A DNA stretch of 6,141 nt from an uncultured Bacteroidota bacterium (GTDB taxonomy: Bacteria > Bacteroidota > Bacteroidia > Bacteroidales > SZUA-534). Below, piece after piece: positions 5,957-6,141 of this stretch; positions within the stretch are counted from its first letter, which is position 1, and each line of letters opens with the position of its first letter. The DNA is taken from NCBI GenBank assembly GCA_937900725.1, contig CALCFP010000530.1, positions 1-6,141 of the forward strand. The letters run 5' to 3'. A program made the translations under genes and the position numbers. The notes under the pieces were generated by a model. It ran no database searches. It was not told the origin of the DNA and saw only the letters and a list, made by a program, of their open reading frames with translations.

Positions 5957-6141
5957 ATGCGATTCACTTCAGAAAACAAAAACGGTAGAGGTGCCCAAAG
6001 AGGTCATTCTCGTCCGAATTCATCTGAATCAAAGCGATTCAATGAATCAAAATCACAGTCGAGAGGACAGAGAACAAGATTCGAAAAATCAAGTGATTAC
6101 AACAACAATGACGAAGATCGTCCTCGCAGAAACAACAAATT
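5957..6141 (+). CDS. Disordered basic N-terminus, possibly of an rRNA pseudouridine synthase (partial)
   Basis: Sixty-one complete codons run from the ATG at 5957 to the window edge with no stop, so only the N-terminus is visible. The segment has 11 Arg and 5 Lys and is rich in Asn, Ser and Gly, with almost no hydrophobic residues. It opens MRFTSENKNGRGAQRGHSRP and later has DEDRPRRNNK. This is a low-complexity, intrinsically disordered, RNA-binding-like tail. In Bacteroidota, RsuA/RluB-type 23S/16S rRNA pseudouridine synthases often carry such an N-terminal extension ahead of the S4 and catalytic domains, which makes that the best guess. No domain of that enzyme is within the window. Other RNA-binding proteins with basic tails are possible. 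The reading frame itself is supported by a well-placed upstream promoter element and the uninterrupted coding run; the function is a low-confidence inference. Confidence 0.6.
   Translation, partial: MRFTSENKNGRGAQRGHSRPNSSESKRFNESKSQSRGQRTRFEKSSDYNNNDEDRPRRNNK

Overview
The window looks like a chromosomal segment from a member of the Bacteroidota, probably Bacteroidales-like. The DNA is AT-rich. Shine-Dalgarno sequences are absent or weak, and the gene starts sit a few tens of bases or less downstream of the Bacteroidota promoter element TAnnTTTG: four exact copies and one near copy, each correctly oriented. The protein families (YfiR/DUF4154, a HAMP-GAF-PAS sensor, a DUF2752 protein, an O-antigen ligase carrying TPRs) fit the same group. 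No phage, IS, CRISPR or RNA gene was seen.

Layout. The left half lies on the minus strand. Reading along transcription, it holds a small secreted YfiR-family protein (2869 to 2357), a strong intrinsic terminator, then a separate unit with a 664-residue membrane sensor (2210 to 216) and a DUF2752 membrane protein (216 to 1). The DUF2752 start codon overlaps the sensor stop codon by one base, and that gene runs off the window; its reading frame is easy to miss because it has no stop here. The right half starts with a plus-strand gene for a 13-TM O-antigen ligase/polymerase-type enzyme with a TPR tail predicted to be periplasmic (3097-5274). It converges with a minus-strand mntP manganese exporter (5862 to 5305). 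At the right edge a plus-strand gene diverges from mntP and encodes a disordered, Arg/Asn/Ser-rich N-terminus (5957 onward, partial).

How they may work together. The point of interest is YfiR next to a two-TM sensor. In Pseudomonas, periplasmic YfiR represses the HAMP-GGDEF enzyme YfiN. Here the neighbouring membrane protein has a periplasmic helical domain, tandem HAMP-like segments, GAF, a coiled coil and PAS, but no GGDEF, EAL, histidine kinase or chemotaxis signalling domain. It may therefore signal through a protein partner, and the translationally coupled DUF2752 protein is a candidate. This is inference from gene order. The glycan ligase, mntP and the right-edge gene appear to be independent transcription units.

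Three genes (sensor, yfiR-like, mntP) have longer open frames beginning at TTG. In each case I chose the internal ATG because it places the promoter outside the gene, or gives a clean signal peptide or the normal family length.
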